62,987 nt of DNA, from contig BFEA01000212.1 of NCBI GenBank assembly GCA_003427395.1, forward strand, positions 909,808 to 972,794, in the 5' to 3' direction. Every line of letters starts with the position of its first letter. Position 1 is the first letter of the stretch. Made by a program: the position numbers and the translations under genes. Positions 1 through 10,951 of the stretch are shown one piece after another. The stretch is from Chara braunii (taxonomy: Eukaryota; Streptophyta; Charophyceae; Charales; Characeae). The notes under the pieces are model-generated. The model saw nothing but the letters and a program-made list of their open reading frames with translations, did no database searches and was not told the origin of the DNA.

Positions 1-320
1 TGTCAACAAAGTGATCCACACCACTCCCTTGCGACGAACGACTTCCACAACACAATCACTTCCCAATAATCTGACGACGTCTCAGCGTCGCCGTCACATC
101 ATCAACACCACCACACCGTTGCCGTCAATACTCGAGCACGCTGTCACAAAATGTCCGTCACAGCCAAGACAACCCGAGTAATCTCGCGCACCACTGCCGT
201 AATGCTGCCACCAATCACCACTAACGTCACCACGACACCATCACCAGCGTCAACGGGTTGCTGCCTTGTTATGCGGACAGCATCACCCCAAAGTCACTCT
301 AAAATGGTTGTCGACGCCGC

Positions 321-536
321 GCAAAACGGGCAGAGTCTCCCCTGCACCATTTGCCGAAGACCTACTGCCGCCATGCAAAACGGGCAGAGTCTCCCCTGCA
401 CCGCTTGCCGAGGACCTGCCGCCGCCGTGCAAAATGGGCAGAGTCTCCCCTGCACCACTTGCCGAAGACCTGCCGCCGCTGTGCAAAATGGGCAGAGTCT
501 CCCCTGCACCACCCGCTGGCACCATGCAACCCAGTG
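321..536. repeat. 54-bp minisatellite, four units
   Basis: Units begin with GCAAAA(C/T)GGG at 321, 375, 429 and 483, so the period is exactly 54 bp. Because 54 is divisible by three, overlapping frames stay open on both strands, which produces 18-residue periodic peptides that look like proteins. In copy 2 one unit has lost 2 bp, which breaks that frame and argues against coding. Confidence 0.9.
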
Positions 537-740
537 GCTATGGCAGCCTCTCCTTTCCTCTCTTACTGCAGACCCTCACTCCACTCCTCCTCTTACTCAC
601 TGCCCCTCAGCACTCTGGCAGCATAATGTTGCTCTCCACTCCACACTCAATCAGAATGTGGGCAGCACCTCAACTGCATGAGGATGTTGCTGGCCAGCCC
701 TGCTCTTATAGCTGTGCTGGAGTGGTGGGCAGCCACTTAA

Positions 741-1000
741 GGCTCAACCAAAAAAACGGGGTTGAGCCTAGCCCCCGATCTGAACTTCGATCGAGGGCTG
801 GGAATCTTGATGTTCCCCTAGGAACATCAAGTCCTAGGCTTTGGCTAAGCACCTGGCCACTTCCCCCCGGCCAGGTGCAGCCACGAAGTGGCTCATAGCC
901 ATTCTCAGCAGACTGTTGAAATCAACAGTCTGCTGTCACTTCAAGGTCCAGATGCTTCTCTACCCTGCATCTGGATCGAGGTCACGAACGAATTCGTGAC
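741..1000. other. Cluster of eight consecutive stem-loops
   Basis: Arms read directly from the sequence: 741-748/761-768 (8 bp, perfect); 770-780/789-799 (one mismatch); 806-816/821-831 (11 bp, perfect, loop ccta); 849-858/869-878 (10 bp, perfect); 879-884/888-893 (6 bp, perfect); 906-918/923-935 (13 bp, perfect, loop aaat); 948-955/967-974 (8 bp, perfect); 981-988/993-1000 (8 bp, perfect). An outer pairing 765-771/834-840 could enclose the second and third. The hairpins lie end to end with almost no unpaired spacer. The same series appears in copy 2 except that the 806-831 hairpin is absent there. Confidence 0.85.
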
Positions 1001-1350
1001 TGCCTTTTTTTTTTTTTTTTTCCCAACTCTTCTTCTCCCCTCTTTCCTTCTTTTCTTTTCTTTTCCCCCTATATCTAATCTACCCCCACGACCACGTACG
1101 TGGCTTTTACTTGCTTTTTCCCTTCTTGTACCCCCCCTTCGATTTTTCTGTTAAGGGGCAACTCGTCATTCGTAAACGAACCAGCACCCCTTTTTTTCAC
1201 TGAGATGACCCAAAATCAGGCTCAACAAGGCTTCTTTCCCCTGCCCCGCGCCTGTATGTGGCTCAAATGGGCGCCAGATACAGGCACGCGGCTTAGAGAG
1301 CTGCCCGTTTTTTTTTTGAAATGAACGGGGGTTCCTACCGGTGGGTCGCC

Positions 1351-1352
<2 letters not shown>

Positions 1353-1393
<41 letters not shown>
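1353..1393. repeat. (CT)n microsatellite
   Basis: About twenty CT dinucleotides. The equivalent tract in copy 2 (8586-8610) is shorter. Confidence 0.95.
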
Positions 1394-1396
<3 letters not shown>

Positions 1397-2166
1397 ACAT
1401 CCCGATGGTCGCGACCTTTACTAGCGACGAGCAAGCTGTCGGGACGCAGCTGGAGGACACTGACAATGTGTGCAGAGAGCCCCACCGTAACTCAAGTGAA
1501 AGGTTTTAAGACCCACGCCCAAACGTAGCCGGGATCCGTGGCAAATTCATTCATCCAATTTCGCCCACGGATCGCAGCAGCAACACGCACGACGAAATGA
1601 ACGGGCGCGTCAAAAACGAAAAAAAAAAAAAAAAGGAGAATAAAAGAATCCAAAATAAATCTAACTAAGAAAATCTAAAGAAGATCTAAAATTAACAAAA
1701 ACTTAAAGAAAATCTAAAAAATAAGAAGAAAAAACAAAAAAAAAGAAAAGACTCTCCTTTACAGCAAAGAGAACGGTCGTCCGTTTTCACGGACAACTGT
1801 TCAGCGTTCTGGGGCTGAAGTGCCCCAAACACTTCTGACGGCGCTTGGTGGCGCCTCACATTCAATTCATTTTAGTTTAAGTTTTTTTTTTTTTTTTTTT
1901 TTTTTTTTCCCTCTCTCTCCGTTGGCTTATGCCAATGGTCACATCTCGTGGCTTGTCCACGAGCTAATGAGCTGCGGACCAGGGTTGGAGTCCTAAGGAT
2001 TCAAAAAAAAAATCTCGATTTGTGCGTGTCATCCTTGCTAAGGGGCCATGCTAATTTCCTCCGCGCGGCTGATTCCAGCCGTGCGATCTCGTCGATCGAG
2101 CGGTTGAAATCAGCCGCGCTGGCCCAACCGGCTGCTCCAAAAAGGAGCCAGCCCGAGGTCGCGCAT

Positions 2167-2222
2167 GGATTCGATCCCCGCATTAGCGAAGTGGCAATCG
2201 GATGTGTTTACCTACTAAGCTG
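2167..2222 (-). other. tRNA-like A-box/B-box pair inside the hairpin repeat
   Basis: On the minus strand, CAGCTTAGTAGG (2211-2222) resembles a tRNA A box, and 33 nt further on GGATCGAATCC (2167-2177) differs from the B-box consensus at one position. That spacing is normal for a tRNA gene. The same pair with the same spacing is at 9389-9444. Acceptor and T stems do not pair well, so this is at most a tRNA-derived (SINE-like) promoter relic. Confidence 0.35.
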
Positions 2223-2710
2223 GCTCCTACTACGGCTGTAGTAGGAGCAACCCTTCTATTAGAAAGGTTGTGGGACCTGACTGACCACCACTTAGTAGCC
2301 CAACAGGCTCCCCCTGCTTCCCTCAGTGGTTATGGCGTTGCATGCCCTGCCTGCCTGTGGCGCCATACCTGGCACGCCCCTCTTTCTAGCCTACTTAGGC
2401 CCTGAATCGCGCAGCTGCTAAGCCGCGCGACATTATTTTAGATAGACTAGGTCTAGCTTTAGTCTTTCCATGACCGCGCACCACTGCGGCCTTGTCGGGA
2501 ACCGAGGACGACAAGTCGTACCGTTAACTCCTGCCGTTTTGATCGAATGTCAATGACGTCACACGTCAACGACGTTATATGTCAACGACCTCAGGCTTTA
2601 GGTCTCTCTGTTATAGGTTTGGTCTGAATAACTTTGGCAACGTCAATCTCATCATGTTTCTCGAATCCAGCGAAAAGAGTCGGACAGCGTCTGACCTTGA
2701 AAAACTCGGG

Positions 2711-2845
2711 CAGAAACCCTCACAGGGGTTTCTGTCCCGACAGCCTTCCCCGCTCCCATTAAGCGACGTCCCCGTCGCCTACCATAGAAACCCCCGACAG
2801 CCTTCCCCGCTCCCATTAAGCGACGTCCCCGTCGCCTACCATAAG
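2711..2845. repeat. Terminal hairpin and 57-bp tandem duplication
   Basis: A perfect 9-bp hairpin (2711-2719/2726-2734) marks the point where the two long-repeat copies diverge. It is followed by two near-identical units starting at 2736 and 2793 (period 57) that exist only in copy 1. Confidence 0.8.
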
Positions 2846-3044
2846 CAATACAAGGAGAAGTATTTATAAGACCTCACCAAATATATCATATAATCACAGT
2901 GCATATGGAATTAAACCAGATCTTACATACTCATACCTGACGAGCGACGTTTCCGTCGTTCATCTTTCTTTCCTTTCATAATCTCCTGGATACTTTTTTA
3001 TAAAATACTCCATGCAGACTTCATTATTTCGATAACTTCAACAA

Positions 3045-3205
3045 GAAATGCTTACTTTCAAACCTTTAATAGATAGGGGCTTACTTTCAAGCCTTTAAGA
3101 AGGCTTATTTTCAAGCCTTCAAACAGACAGAGGCTTTCATTTCAAGCCTTTAACAGACAAAGGCTTACTTTCAATCCTTTCAATCCTTTCGAGCCTTCCT
3201 TCGAA
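3045..3205. repeat. Short imperfect tandem repeats
   Basis: A unit of about 30 bp around CTTACTTTCAAGCCTTTAA recurs four to five times with variation. Confidence 0.7.
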
Positions 3206-5264
3206 AGTACTTTCATTTACTTACGAGTTGGAATAGGGCTATAAATAACCTCTGGCAGGCCTTTCCCCGAATTTGGAATCCACCGTTGGTTTTACCCAGC
3301 CTGAGGAATTACAAGGACATTTTAGAAGAATGATCTCAGCATCATCCCACTGCCAGCCACTCATCCTTCGTTTAGTTTCTCATAAATGGGTCAGGCTTAT
3401 CCCCCTGATGGGACTCTCTTCATGCTATAACCCCCTATCTAGGTCTCGTCAGGCTTAACTTTCGTGGGTCTTTCATCAGTAGAACATATACTGCCAGGAA
3501 TTTAACCTGGGTCTCTCGTGTTCATGGGGATGCATTCTCAACACCTCAGCATGTCTCTCGCTGCCAGGAGTTTAACATGGGCCTCCAACGAAACACAAGG
3601 ATACTCGCACTATACTACAACATGTGCCGACACCATCCCAGAGAGAAATCACCCTTCCAAAAGTCCTTGTCCAGTCCGGCTAATTCGCACTCCAACTTAA
3701 TCATCATCCATGATTTATCTCCTACATGTCGTGTGAATGCGTCGAGGAGTGGTGTAATCCATAAAGGATAACATCTCGACGTCAAGCCCCGCTTTAGACT
3801 CGAGCCTCACCACCTTCCCTCCGATTCAAGTGTTTTCGACCTTTATTAGTCTGTTGCATGCAGAGTAGAACTGCCCCACCCCACATAACCGAGGTTGGTC
3901 AAGTCCCGGTTATGGAGATACGGTGACCATGTCGGATATAAGGACAAGTAACCACTCCTCCCCTTATACCAAACAATAGTCGCCTATTCTCCAAGCAACA
4001 TTCTAACAAAGTCTAAACACCTTCCTCCCTTTCGACGATAGTGTAGTCCCCACCTTCGAAAGGAAAGATGACAACATCCCGCTATGAACCAGGAACAAAG
4101 TCCCGGCACAGGCCTCACTACCGTCTACTGGGCTCACAACATTAGGATTTCTCAATGAATAACAATTGACACAAAACCAAATCGTAAGGCAAGATAGGTA
4201 ATTGAATCACATGTCTGACGGTTATCACGCATGTTAATCCAGCCAGGCATATGACCCAAATACACATCATTTCCTCTAACTTGTACTTACAAAATCTCAC
4301 ATTCACAACCAAATATACGGAGTCTCATAATCATATCAGAATTTCATCAAGACATGATAACAACTAAACACTCATTACAACGAAATGAATAAGAACATGA
4401 TTCACAGTAAATATCACAAATATTTCCACTCGAACAAAATTCATTCACCTCTCACACAAAAAACTCATACAAAGTCGAAATCTATAATAATTTAACAAAA
4501 TCACATGGATTCAATCATCAATACTCATCAAACATTACGAAAGAAGTCAACAATAGTGACTGAAATTACAAAAACTATAAAATAAAACCCTAGTTAACCT
4601 ATGGTTGACATACCACAAAATCTGGAAAGCTAGCAGAAACTCAGCAACCTCATTGCCTTCAAAAAGGGAACACGTGTGAGCAAATGTTCCCTTCGTCATT
4701 GTATCACTCCGGAAGAGATATAACCTATATTAATAATCAATCGATAAAAAATCATAAAGATAAAGCTAGTTTCGCTTTCGACAATATTTAAACCAAACCC
4801 ACATAGATACTTTACCATAATGAATTTATAATTCTTGTCAAAATTTTTAAATCACCCGAGTGTCGTTCCACCAGGGACAACGGTAGTTTGGCGTTATCCC
4901 CGGCAACGACGCCACCTGTCGAGCGCATCGGCCCCCGTGCGAGCAAGGGCCGTCCCGGCCGCATCACGCAGGAAAAACTTAGGCTTTCAACTTTTCAGAG
5001 ACAACTCGGGGACGATACGGTAACCCGCGTTGACCCTTTGCCACTCCGGCCGAGTGCGCCAGCTGGACATCCCGCGGTCCCCTACGACAGGATAGGTTCT
5101 CGAGGGGCACAACTTATCTTCCCTAAGGGGCTGTCACCACCCTTAGGGGTGTATCCCCGCCGAGCTACCGACCCACATGCAAAGGCTTTTATAATGCAAT
5201 TGCAGAGGTAGGCCGGCCGAGGGCGTTTGCTCGTTCGCTATAGCGTAGGTGCGCATGGTTGAAC

Positions 5265-5455
5265 GCCAAAGTGGACCCGCACGTCGTCCGTCCCTAGGGC
5301 ACTGATCTCCCAGGAGTCGGAACGTACGTCGGTCGACTAGGACGTGATATTCCAAGCGTNGCCAAAGTGGACCCGCACGTCGTCCGTCCCTAGGGCACTG
5401 ATCTCCCAGGAGTCGGAACGTACGTCGGTCGACTAGGACGTGATATTCCAAGCGT
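5265..5455. repeat. 95-bp exact duplication around an N, probable assembly artefact
   Basis: 5265-5359 and 5361-5455 are identical over 95 bp and separated only by an N at 5360. A perfect duplication meeting at an ambiguous base is what unmerged contig ends or a poorly closed gap produce. Confidence 0.75.
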
Positions 5456-7175
5456 AAGGAAAACTTCGAGCGATCCTAGTCCCTTCTTTCGAAGACAATC
5501 TGGAGTTAATCAGACAAAACACTTTCAAAAGAAGACTNAGGTCAACGCAAGTTGACTTATCTTCTGAAATCGATACNATCATGCATACCACTTGTTCAGA
5601 TCAAATCGGCAAAGGATGACTTGATTTCCATCTAACGACGAGACAGCGTGAGTTGACTCGTCTTCGGACATCACTCATCAACAAAAGGGTAAAAACATGA
5701 CTTACACGCATAGCGACTCTCANATGGCGTCTGATCAAAATATATTTACTCTGTCTGCCAAATGGCTGGGCTGACACGACTTTTCGACTTGATGAGATGC
5801 GTTGCCAAGTTATTTCATTCCACCCCACACTGGCTGCTAGCAAAGAAATGCTGGCAACCCAACTTCCAAGCAAAGTTAAGATGCTATCGCTCCAGTGATG
5901 ACTACACTTTCACTCTATCTTTGGTGTGAATGTCATCTGCAAGTAAGTCGGCTACCACTATACAAGTCAGCGACCGACTTGAACAATCGAACAAAGATTT
6001 TTTTTCTTTTATCTGTAACAATAAAATTATCAAAAAAGCAATCAGATGTGGGTGTTTTGAATCGTAACTTTTCTAATCTTAATGGATGATACCATCGATC
6101 CTTTTTTATAAATGCATCTTGATAGGAGCCCCTTGTGAGCAAGGACGAGGATCCACTTCCAAATTTTGTTGGTTGCTTTGACCTCCTGGCCCTCATTAAC
6201 CCTGCTGGGAAGGGTCGTTCCCAGTTTTAGCTATCCAAGTCTTGCTCGCCATATCAACCCTATTGGTCCTCGCTTCGTGTGGCGGGGCCAACCACGACAA
6301 GAGTGCCTAGCTGCGCTCTGTTCCAACTAATAACCATGAACCGAGTTTCTTGTGGCTTAGTTCTCCATGCACGAGTGGCCCCTAAAACGACCACTAAGGG
6401 GTATGCTATGGCAGCTAAGGCTCGTCCGTGAGTAGGCGCATGCCCTTTCCCTAGGAGGTGGCCTGAAATACCCCTCATCCTCGCCCGAGCGAACCTCGGA
6501 TCTCAGAAGTCGGGCGGGCTTCACCATATAGCATGGTATCCCCCCGCACGAGCGGTCCACTCCGAGTCGTTAGTAGGGCCGGCCCCGAAGGCAGCGAGTC
6601 CTCGCCTCAGATGCCTCCTAGGAAAGGGAAAGACGTCTACCACGACAGGCAATATGGTCCCTTGTCGCCTGACGTCAAGGGTAACTTAGAGGAAGAAGAG
6701 GGATCACAGAAGAGAAAGTCATTCAGATAGACGGGCATAGACGGAGAGGGTCATTCGAGAAAGAACGGGTGTCCTCAGGAAAAATCTATGTCCAACTGAT
6801 TTCTTCTTCTTTGCGTGATCAAATTTCTTTTCGTCGTCTACTGGTTGTCCTTCCCTTCAACATGCATGCAGGTGAGCAACAGAAAACAAACACCATTCTC
6901 TCATTGCCATTGACATGGTCATGTTCCTCTTTTCCAGGCATCCTTCTACCTTCCTGCACATCAGATTAAACAACAAGTTCAAAAAAAACAATGCAAGTTC
7001 AAACTCATGTCAGACTTCCATTCACTCGCGCAAACACATAGTTCATCTACCTTTTCAGTGAACATTCAAAGAACAGGGTCAAGCAAGTGTGGGGTCACAC
7101 AGGTGTGAAGGGGTCTGAGTCAATAACTGACTGACCTGGAGTGAAATTGAAGAGACAGCCCATTCAAGAAGACCG

Positions 7176-7181
7176 TATAAA
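7176..7181 (+). promoter_or_regulatory. Possible TATA box before copy 2
   Basis: TATAAA lies 35-40 bp upstream of position 7216, which corresponds to the first base of the window in copy 1. It could be a polymerase II promoter within the long repeat if the true repeat begins further left. No transcript evidence. Confidence 0.3.
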
Positions 7182-7215
7182 TTCTCGCCTTCAGATGAGA
7201 ACTTTCACAACAAGC

Positions 7216-8582
7216 TGTCAACAAAGTGATCCACACCACTCCCTTGCGACGAACGACTTCCACAACACAATCACTTCCCAATAATCTGACGACGTCTCAG
7301 CGTCGCCGTCTCATCATCCGCACCACCACACCATTGCCGTCAATACTCGAGCACGCTGTCACAAAATGTCCCTCACAGCCAAGACAACCTGAGTAATCTC
7401 GCGCACCACTGCCATTAATGCTGCCACCAATCACCACTAGCATCACCGCAACACCATCACCAGCGTCAACGGGTTGCCGCCGTGTTATGCGGACAGCATC
7501 ACCCCATAGTCACTCTAAAATGGCTGCCGACGCCGTGCAAAACGGGCATAGTCTCCCTTGCACCATTTGCCGAAGACCTACTGCCGCCATGCAAAACGGG
7601 TAGTCTCCCCTGCACCGCTTGCCGAGGACCTGCTGCCGCCATGCAAAATGGGCAGAGTCTCCCCTGCACCAATTGTCGAAGACCTGCCACCGCCGTGCAA
7701 AATGGGCAGAGTCTCGCCTGTGCCACTTGCCGAGGACCTGCTGCGAACAGCAACACCTCCCGCTGGCACCACCCAACCCGGTGGCTATGGCAGCCTCTCC
7801 TTTCCTCTCTTACTGCAGACCTTCACTCCCCTCCTCCTCTTACTCACCGCCCCTCAGCACTCTGGCAGCATAATGCTGCCCTCCACTCCACACTCAATCC
7901 GAATGTGGGCAGCATCTCAACTGAGTGAGGATGCTGCTGGCCAGCCATGCTCTTATAGTTGTGCTGGAGTGGTGGGCAGCCACTTGAGGCTCAGCCAAAA
8001 AAACGGGGTTGAGCCTAGCCCTCGATCTAAACTTCGATCGAGGGCTGGGAATCAAGTCCCAGGCTTTGGATATGCACCTGGCCACTTCCCCCCGGCCAGG
8101 TGCAGCCACGAAGTGGCTGTATCAAGCCATTCTCAGCAGACTGTTGAAATCAACAGTCTGCTGTCACTTCAAGGTCTAGATGCTTCTCTGCCCTGCATCT
8201 GGACCGAGGTCACGAACGAATTCGTGCTTCCCCTTTTTTTTTTTTTTTTTTTTCCAACTCTTCTTCTCCCCTCTTTCCTTCTTTTTTTTTATTTCCCCCC
8301 TGTATCTAATCTACCCCCGCGGCCACGTACGTGGCTTTTACTTGCTTTTTCCCTTCTCCTACCCCCCCCGTTCGTTTTTTCTGTTCAGGGGCAACTCGTC
8401 GTTCATAAACGAACCAGCACCCCTTCTTTTCACCGAGCTGACCCAAAGTCAGGCTCAATAGGGCTTCTTTCCCCTGCCCCGCGCTTGTATGTGGCTCAAA
8501 TGGGCGCCAGTTACAGGCACGCGGCTTAGAGAGCTGCCTGTTTAAAAAAAAAAATGAACAGGCGCTCCTACCTGTTGGCCGC

Positions 8583-8613
<31 letters not shown>

Positions 8614-9918
8614 GCATCCCGACGGTCGTGACCTTTACTAGCGACGAGCAAGCTGTCGGGACGCAGTTGGAGGACACAGACAGTGTGTGTCCAGAGAGCC
8701 CCACCGTAGCTCAAGTGAAAGGTCTTAAGACCCGCGCCCGAACGTAGCCGCGATCCGTGGCAAATTCATTCATCCAATTTTGCCCATCCACGGATTGCAG
8801 CAGCAACACGCACGACGAAACGAACGGGCGCGTCAAAAACAAAACGAAAAAAATAAATAAAAATAAAAGAATCCAAAATAGAATCTAACTAAGAAAATCT
8901 AAAAAAAATCTAAAAAAAATAAAAACTTAAAGAAAAACTAAAAAAAGAAAGAAGAAAAAACAAAAAAAGAAAAGACTCTCTTTTACAGCAAAGAGAACGG
9001 TCGTCCGTTTCCACGAACGACTGTTCAGCGTTCTGGGGCTGAAGTGCCCCAAATACTTCCGATGGGGCCAGGTGGCGCCTCACATTCAATTCATTTTAGT
9101 TTTAGTTTTTTTTTTTTTTTTTTTTTTTTTTTTCCTTTCCTCTCTCACACATCTCGTGGCTAGTCCACGAGCTAATGAGCTGCAGACCAGGAATAAAAAA
9201 AAACAAAAAAAAAAATCCAAAAGAAAAAAAAAATTCTCGATTTATGCGTGTCCTCCTTGCTCAGAGGCCATGCTAATTTCCTCCGCGTGGCGGATTCCAG
9301 CCATGCGATCTCGTCGATCGAGCGGCCGAAATCAGCCGCGCTGGCCCAACCGGCTGCTCCAAAAAGGAGCCAGCCCGAGGTCGCGCATGGATTCGATCCC
9401 CGCATTAGCGGGGTGACAATCGGATGTGTTTACCTACTAAGCTGGCTCCTACTACGGGTGTAGTAGGAGTAACCCTTCTATTAGAAAAGCTGTGGGACCT
9501 GGCTGGCCACCACTTAGTAACCCAACAGGCTCCCCCTGCTTTCCTCAGTGGTTATGGCCTTACAGGCCCTGCCTGCCTGTGGCCCCATACCCAGCACGCC
9601 CCTCTTTCAAGCCTACTTAGGCCCTGAATCAGTCGCGCGACATTATTTTAGGTAGACTAGGTCTAACTTTATTCTTTCCATGACCGCGGACCACTGCGGC
9701 CTTGTCGGGAACCGAGGACGACAAGTCGTACCGCTAACTCCTGCTGTTTTGATCGAATGTCAATGACGTCACACGTCAACGACGTCATATGTCAACGACC
9801 TCAGGCTTTAGGTCTCTCAGTTATAGGTTTGGTCAATCTCATCATGTTCCTCAAATCCAACGAAAAGAGTCGGACAACGTCTGACCTTGAAAAACTCGGG
9901 CAGAAACCCTCTCAGGGG
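7216..9918. repeat. Hairpin-rich long repeat, copy 2
   Basis: Second copy of 1-2719. Hairpin arms are largely conserved, and two are better formed here: about 8020-8050, perfect AGCCCTCGATC with its complement; and 9397-9412, CCCCGC/GCGGGG around atta. Differences include loss of the hairpin equivalent to 806-831, of the one equivalent to 1919-1938, and of the second tandem unit near the 3' end. It is followed directly by the truncated gag of Ty3 element A. Confidence 0.85.
7537..7750. repeat. 54-bp minisatellite in copy 2
   Basis: Units start at 7537, 7591, 7643 and 7697. The second unit is 52 bp because of a 2-bp loss, which shifts the reading frame. Confidence 0.85.
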
Positions 9919-10189
9919 TCCCCGACATCGGTATTCAAATGTGGACCGGTTGGTGGGTACGCCATGCGGGTCCTTTGGCAGTAAAAGCGTCAGGACCATA
10001 TGCTTGTGCTATTTAACGATGAGACCGTAAAGAAGTTACCTCTCGACGAGTCCAAGGGAGGAGGAGGTAATGGCGGCAGTGAGTTCGGGAAGTGTGACGT
10101 CGCTACTGTAATGGCCAACACGGAGGCCAAAGTCAGTGGAAGAAGAAGAAGAGGCCACGCTCGTTTCCCGAGCATCCCGGCATCACGTT

Positions 10190-10320
10190 TGGGAGACCTT
10201 GGGAAAAGATGAACATGACTCGAGAGGAATGGCAGTTCAAAATGGACAATCGCCAGTGCCTCAAGTGTGGCACCGTGGGGCACGTGATAGCCTGGTGCCC
10301 ACTTGTTCGAAACCCAAAAG
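10190..10320 (+). pseudogene. Gag nucleocapsid fragment with CCHC zinc knuckle (element A)
   Basis: In the frame with TGC at 10257, the residues C-x2-C-x4-H-x4-C (10257-10298) form an intact zinc knuckle after a short basic stretch. The knuckle packages element RNA in this family. The frame closes soon after, and the protease lies in another frame, so gag and pol are joined only through a frameshift. Capsid and matrix are absent. Confidence 0.75.
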
Positions 10321-10894
10321 CGAGCAGCCAGTAGGAGTAACATCTGCTCCTACTGAGTCGAAGGGTTTATACCAAAATAAAGGTAAGGCACCGACAACCC
10401 CTTCTACCCCTTCGACTCTCAAGGCAGAGGATGAATCTTCTTCCGCCCGTCGTCCAGACCACCCTGACAAAGTACTTTGTTCCGTCTCACTGGACGATTC
10501 CCTTGACAAGCGCGACAATGAACTGATAGCACTACGGAGTTCGTGGGCGAAGAAAGCAAAGTCTAAGGGTGAGTTGATGATCGTGGATATTGAGATTGCG
10601 CACACGCGAGTAGGTGCTCTGTTAGATCCGGGATCGACGCGGTCTTATATCTCAGAGAAGGCAATTCGTAAGTTGCATATGGAAATGAAGTTAAAGGATT
10701 TACTTAGACCTATCACGTCTATACTGGCTGACAAGAGCACGATCACCGTCTCTCAATACGTCGATCGTGTTAAGTGCTATTTCAGGACGAAGGAAGGTAA
10801 GAAGATTCTCCACGAGATATCCTTCCTAATTGAGAAGAATTTACCATTTGACATAATTATGGGTATGGATTGGCGTGAGGAAGCCGACCTATAA
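10310..10894 (+). pseudogene. Aspartic protease of Ty3 element A
   Basis: A Ser/Thr-rich linker leads to a retropepsin-like domain. The active-site loop reads L-L-D-P-G-S-T, with the aspartate codon at 10625-10627, and the domain ends with the family-typical F-D-I-I-M-G-M-D-W. The protease would process the Gag-Pol polyprotein. A TAA at 10892-10894 closes the frame; reading resumes in the same element at about 10952. Confidence 0.8.
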
Positions 10895-10951
10895 GTTAAG
10901 TTCAAAGATAAAATTGTCAAACTCAAGGACGAGAAGTCCGAACTGCGTGCG

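Larger units (their letters stand above)
1304..2269. other. Second series of stem-loops with homopolymer spacers
   Basis: Further inverted repeats: 1304-1309/1324-1329; 1779-1784/1789-1794; 1810-1815/1822-1827; 1919-1926/1931-1938 (one mismatch); 1945-1951/1957-1963 (7 bp, perfect); 2063-2074/2108-2119 (12 bp, perfect); 2130-2138/2144-2153 (one bulge); 2223-2233/2238-2248 (11 bp, perfect); 2249-2258/2259-2269 (imperfect). A-rich and T-rich runs separate the groups. No coding potential is seen. Confidence 0.75.
1..2719. repeat. Hairpin-rich long repeat, copy 1 (left end cut by window)
   Basis: This block matches 7216-9918 almost base for base apart from small indels. It contains a 54-bp minisatellite, two series of stem-loops (741-1000 and 1304-2269), poly-T tracts (about 1007-1021 and 1881-1909), an A-rich stretch (about 1619-1760) and a (CT)n tract. 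Homology with copy 2 stops near 2720, inside a hairpin (arms 2711-2719 and 2726-2734). No protein is supported: the open frames run through tandem repeats, palindromes and homopolymers, and indels between copies break them. It could be the long terminal repeat of a non-autonomous retroelement or a segmental duplication of an unclassified repeat. The left boundary lies outside the window. Confidence 0.85.
2850..7175. other. 4.3-kb interval between the long repeats, no gene recognised
   Basis: The longest open frames are about 100 codons and resemble nothing I know. The interval holds an AT-rich part (about 4150-4850), a more GC-rich part (about 4860-5460) and four ambiguous bases (5360, 5538, 5577, 5723). 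If the flanking copies are LTRs, this would be the internal region of a large non-coding retrotransposon derivative, but I found neither a primer binding site nor a clear polypurine tract. Confidence 0.5.

Noticed and set aside
266-898. A 210-codon open frame with 18-residue repeats
   Set aside because: Explained by the 54-bp minisatellite; frames are open on both strands, and a 2-bp indel in copy 2 breaks it.
7558-8529. A 323-codon open frame through hairpin repeat copy 2
   Set aside because: It runs through a minisatellite, palindromes and a poly-T phenylalanine run, and copy 1 does not keep the same frame. No domain is visible.
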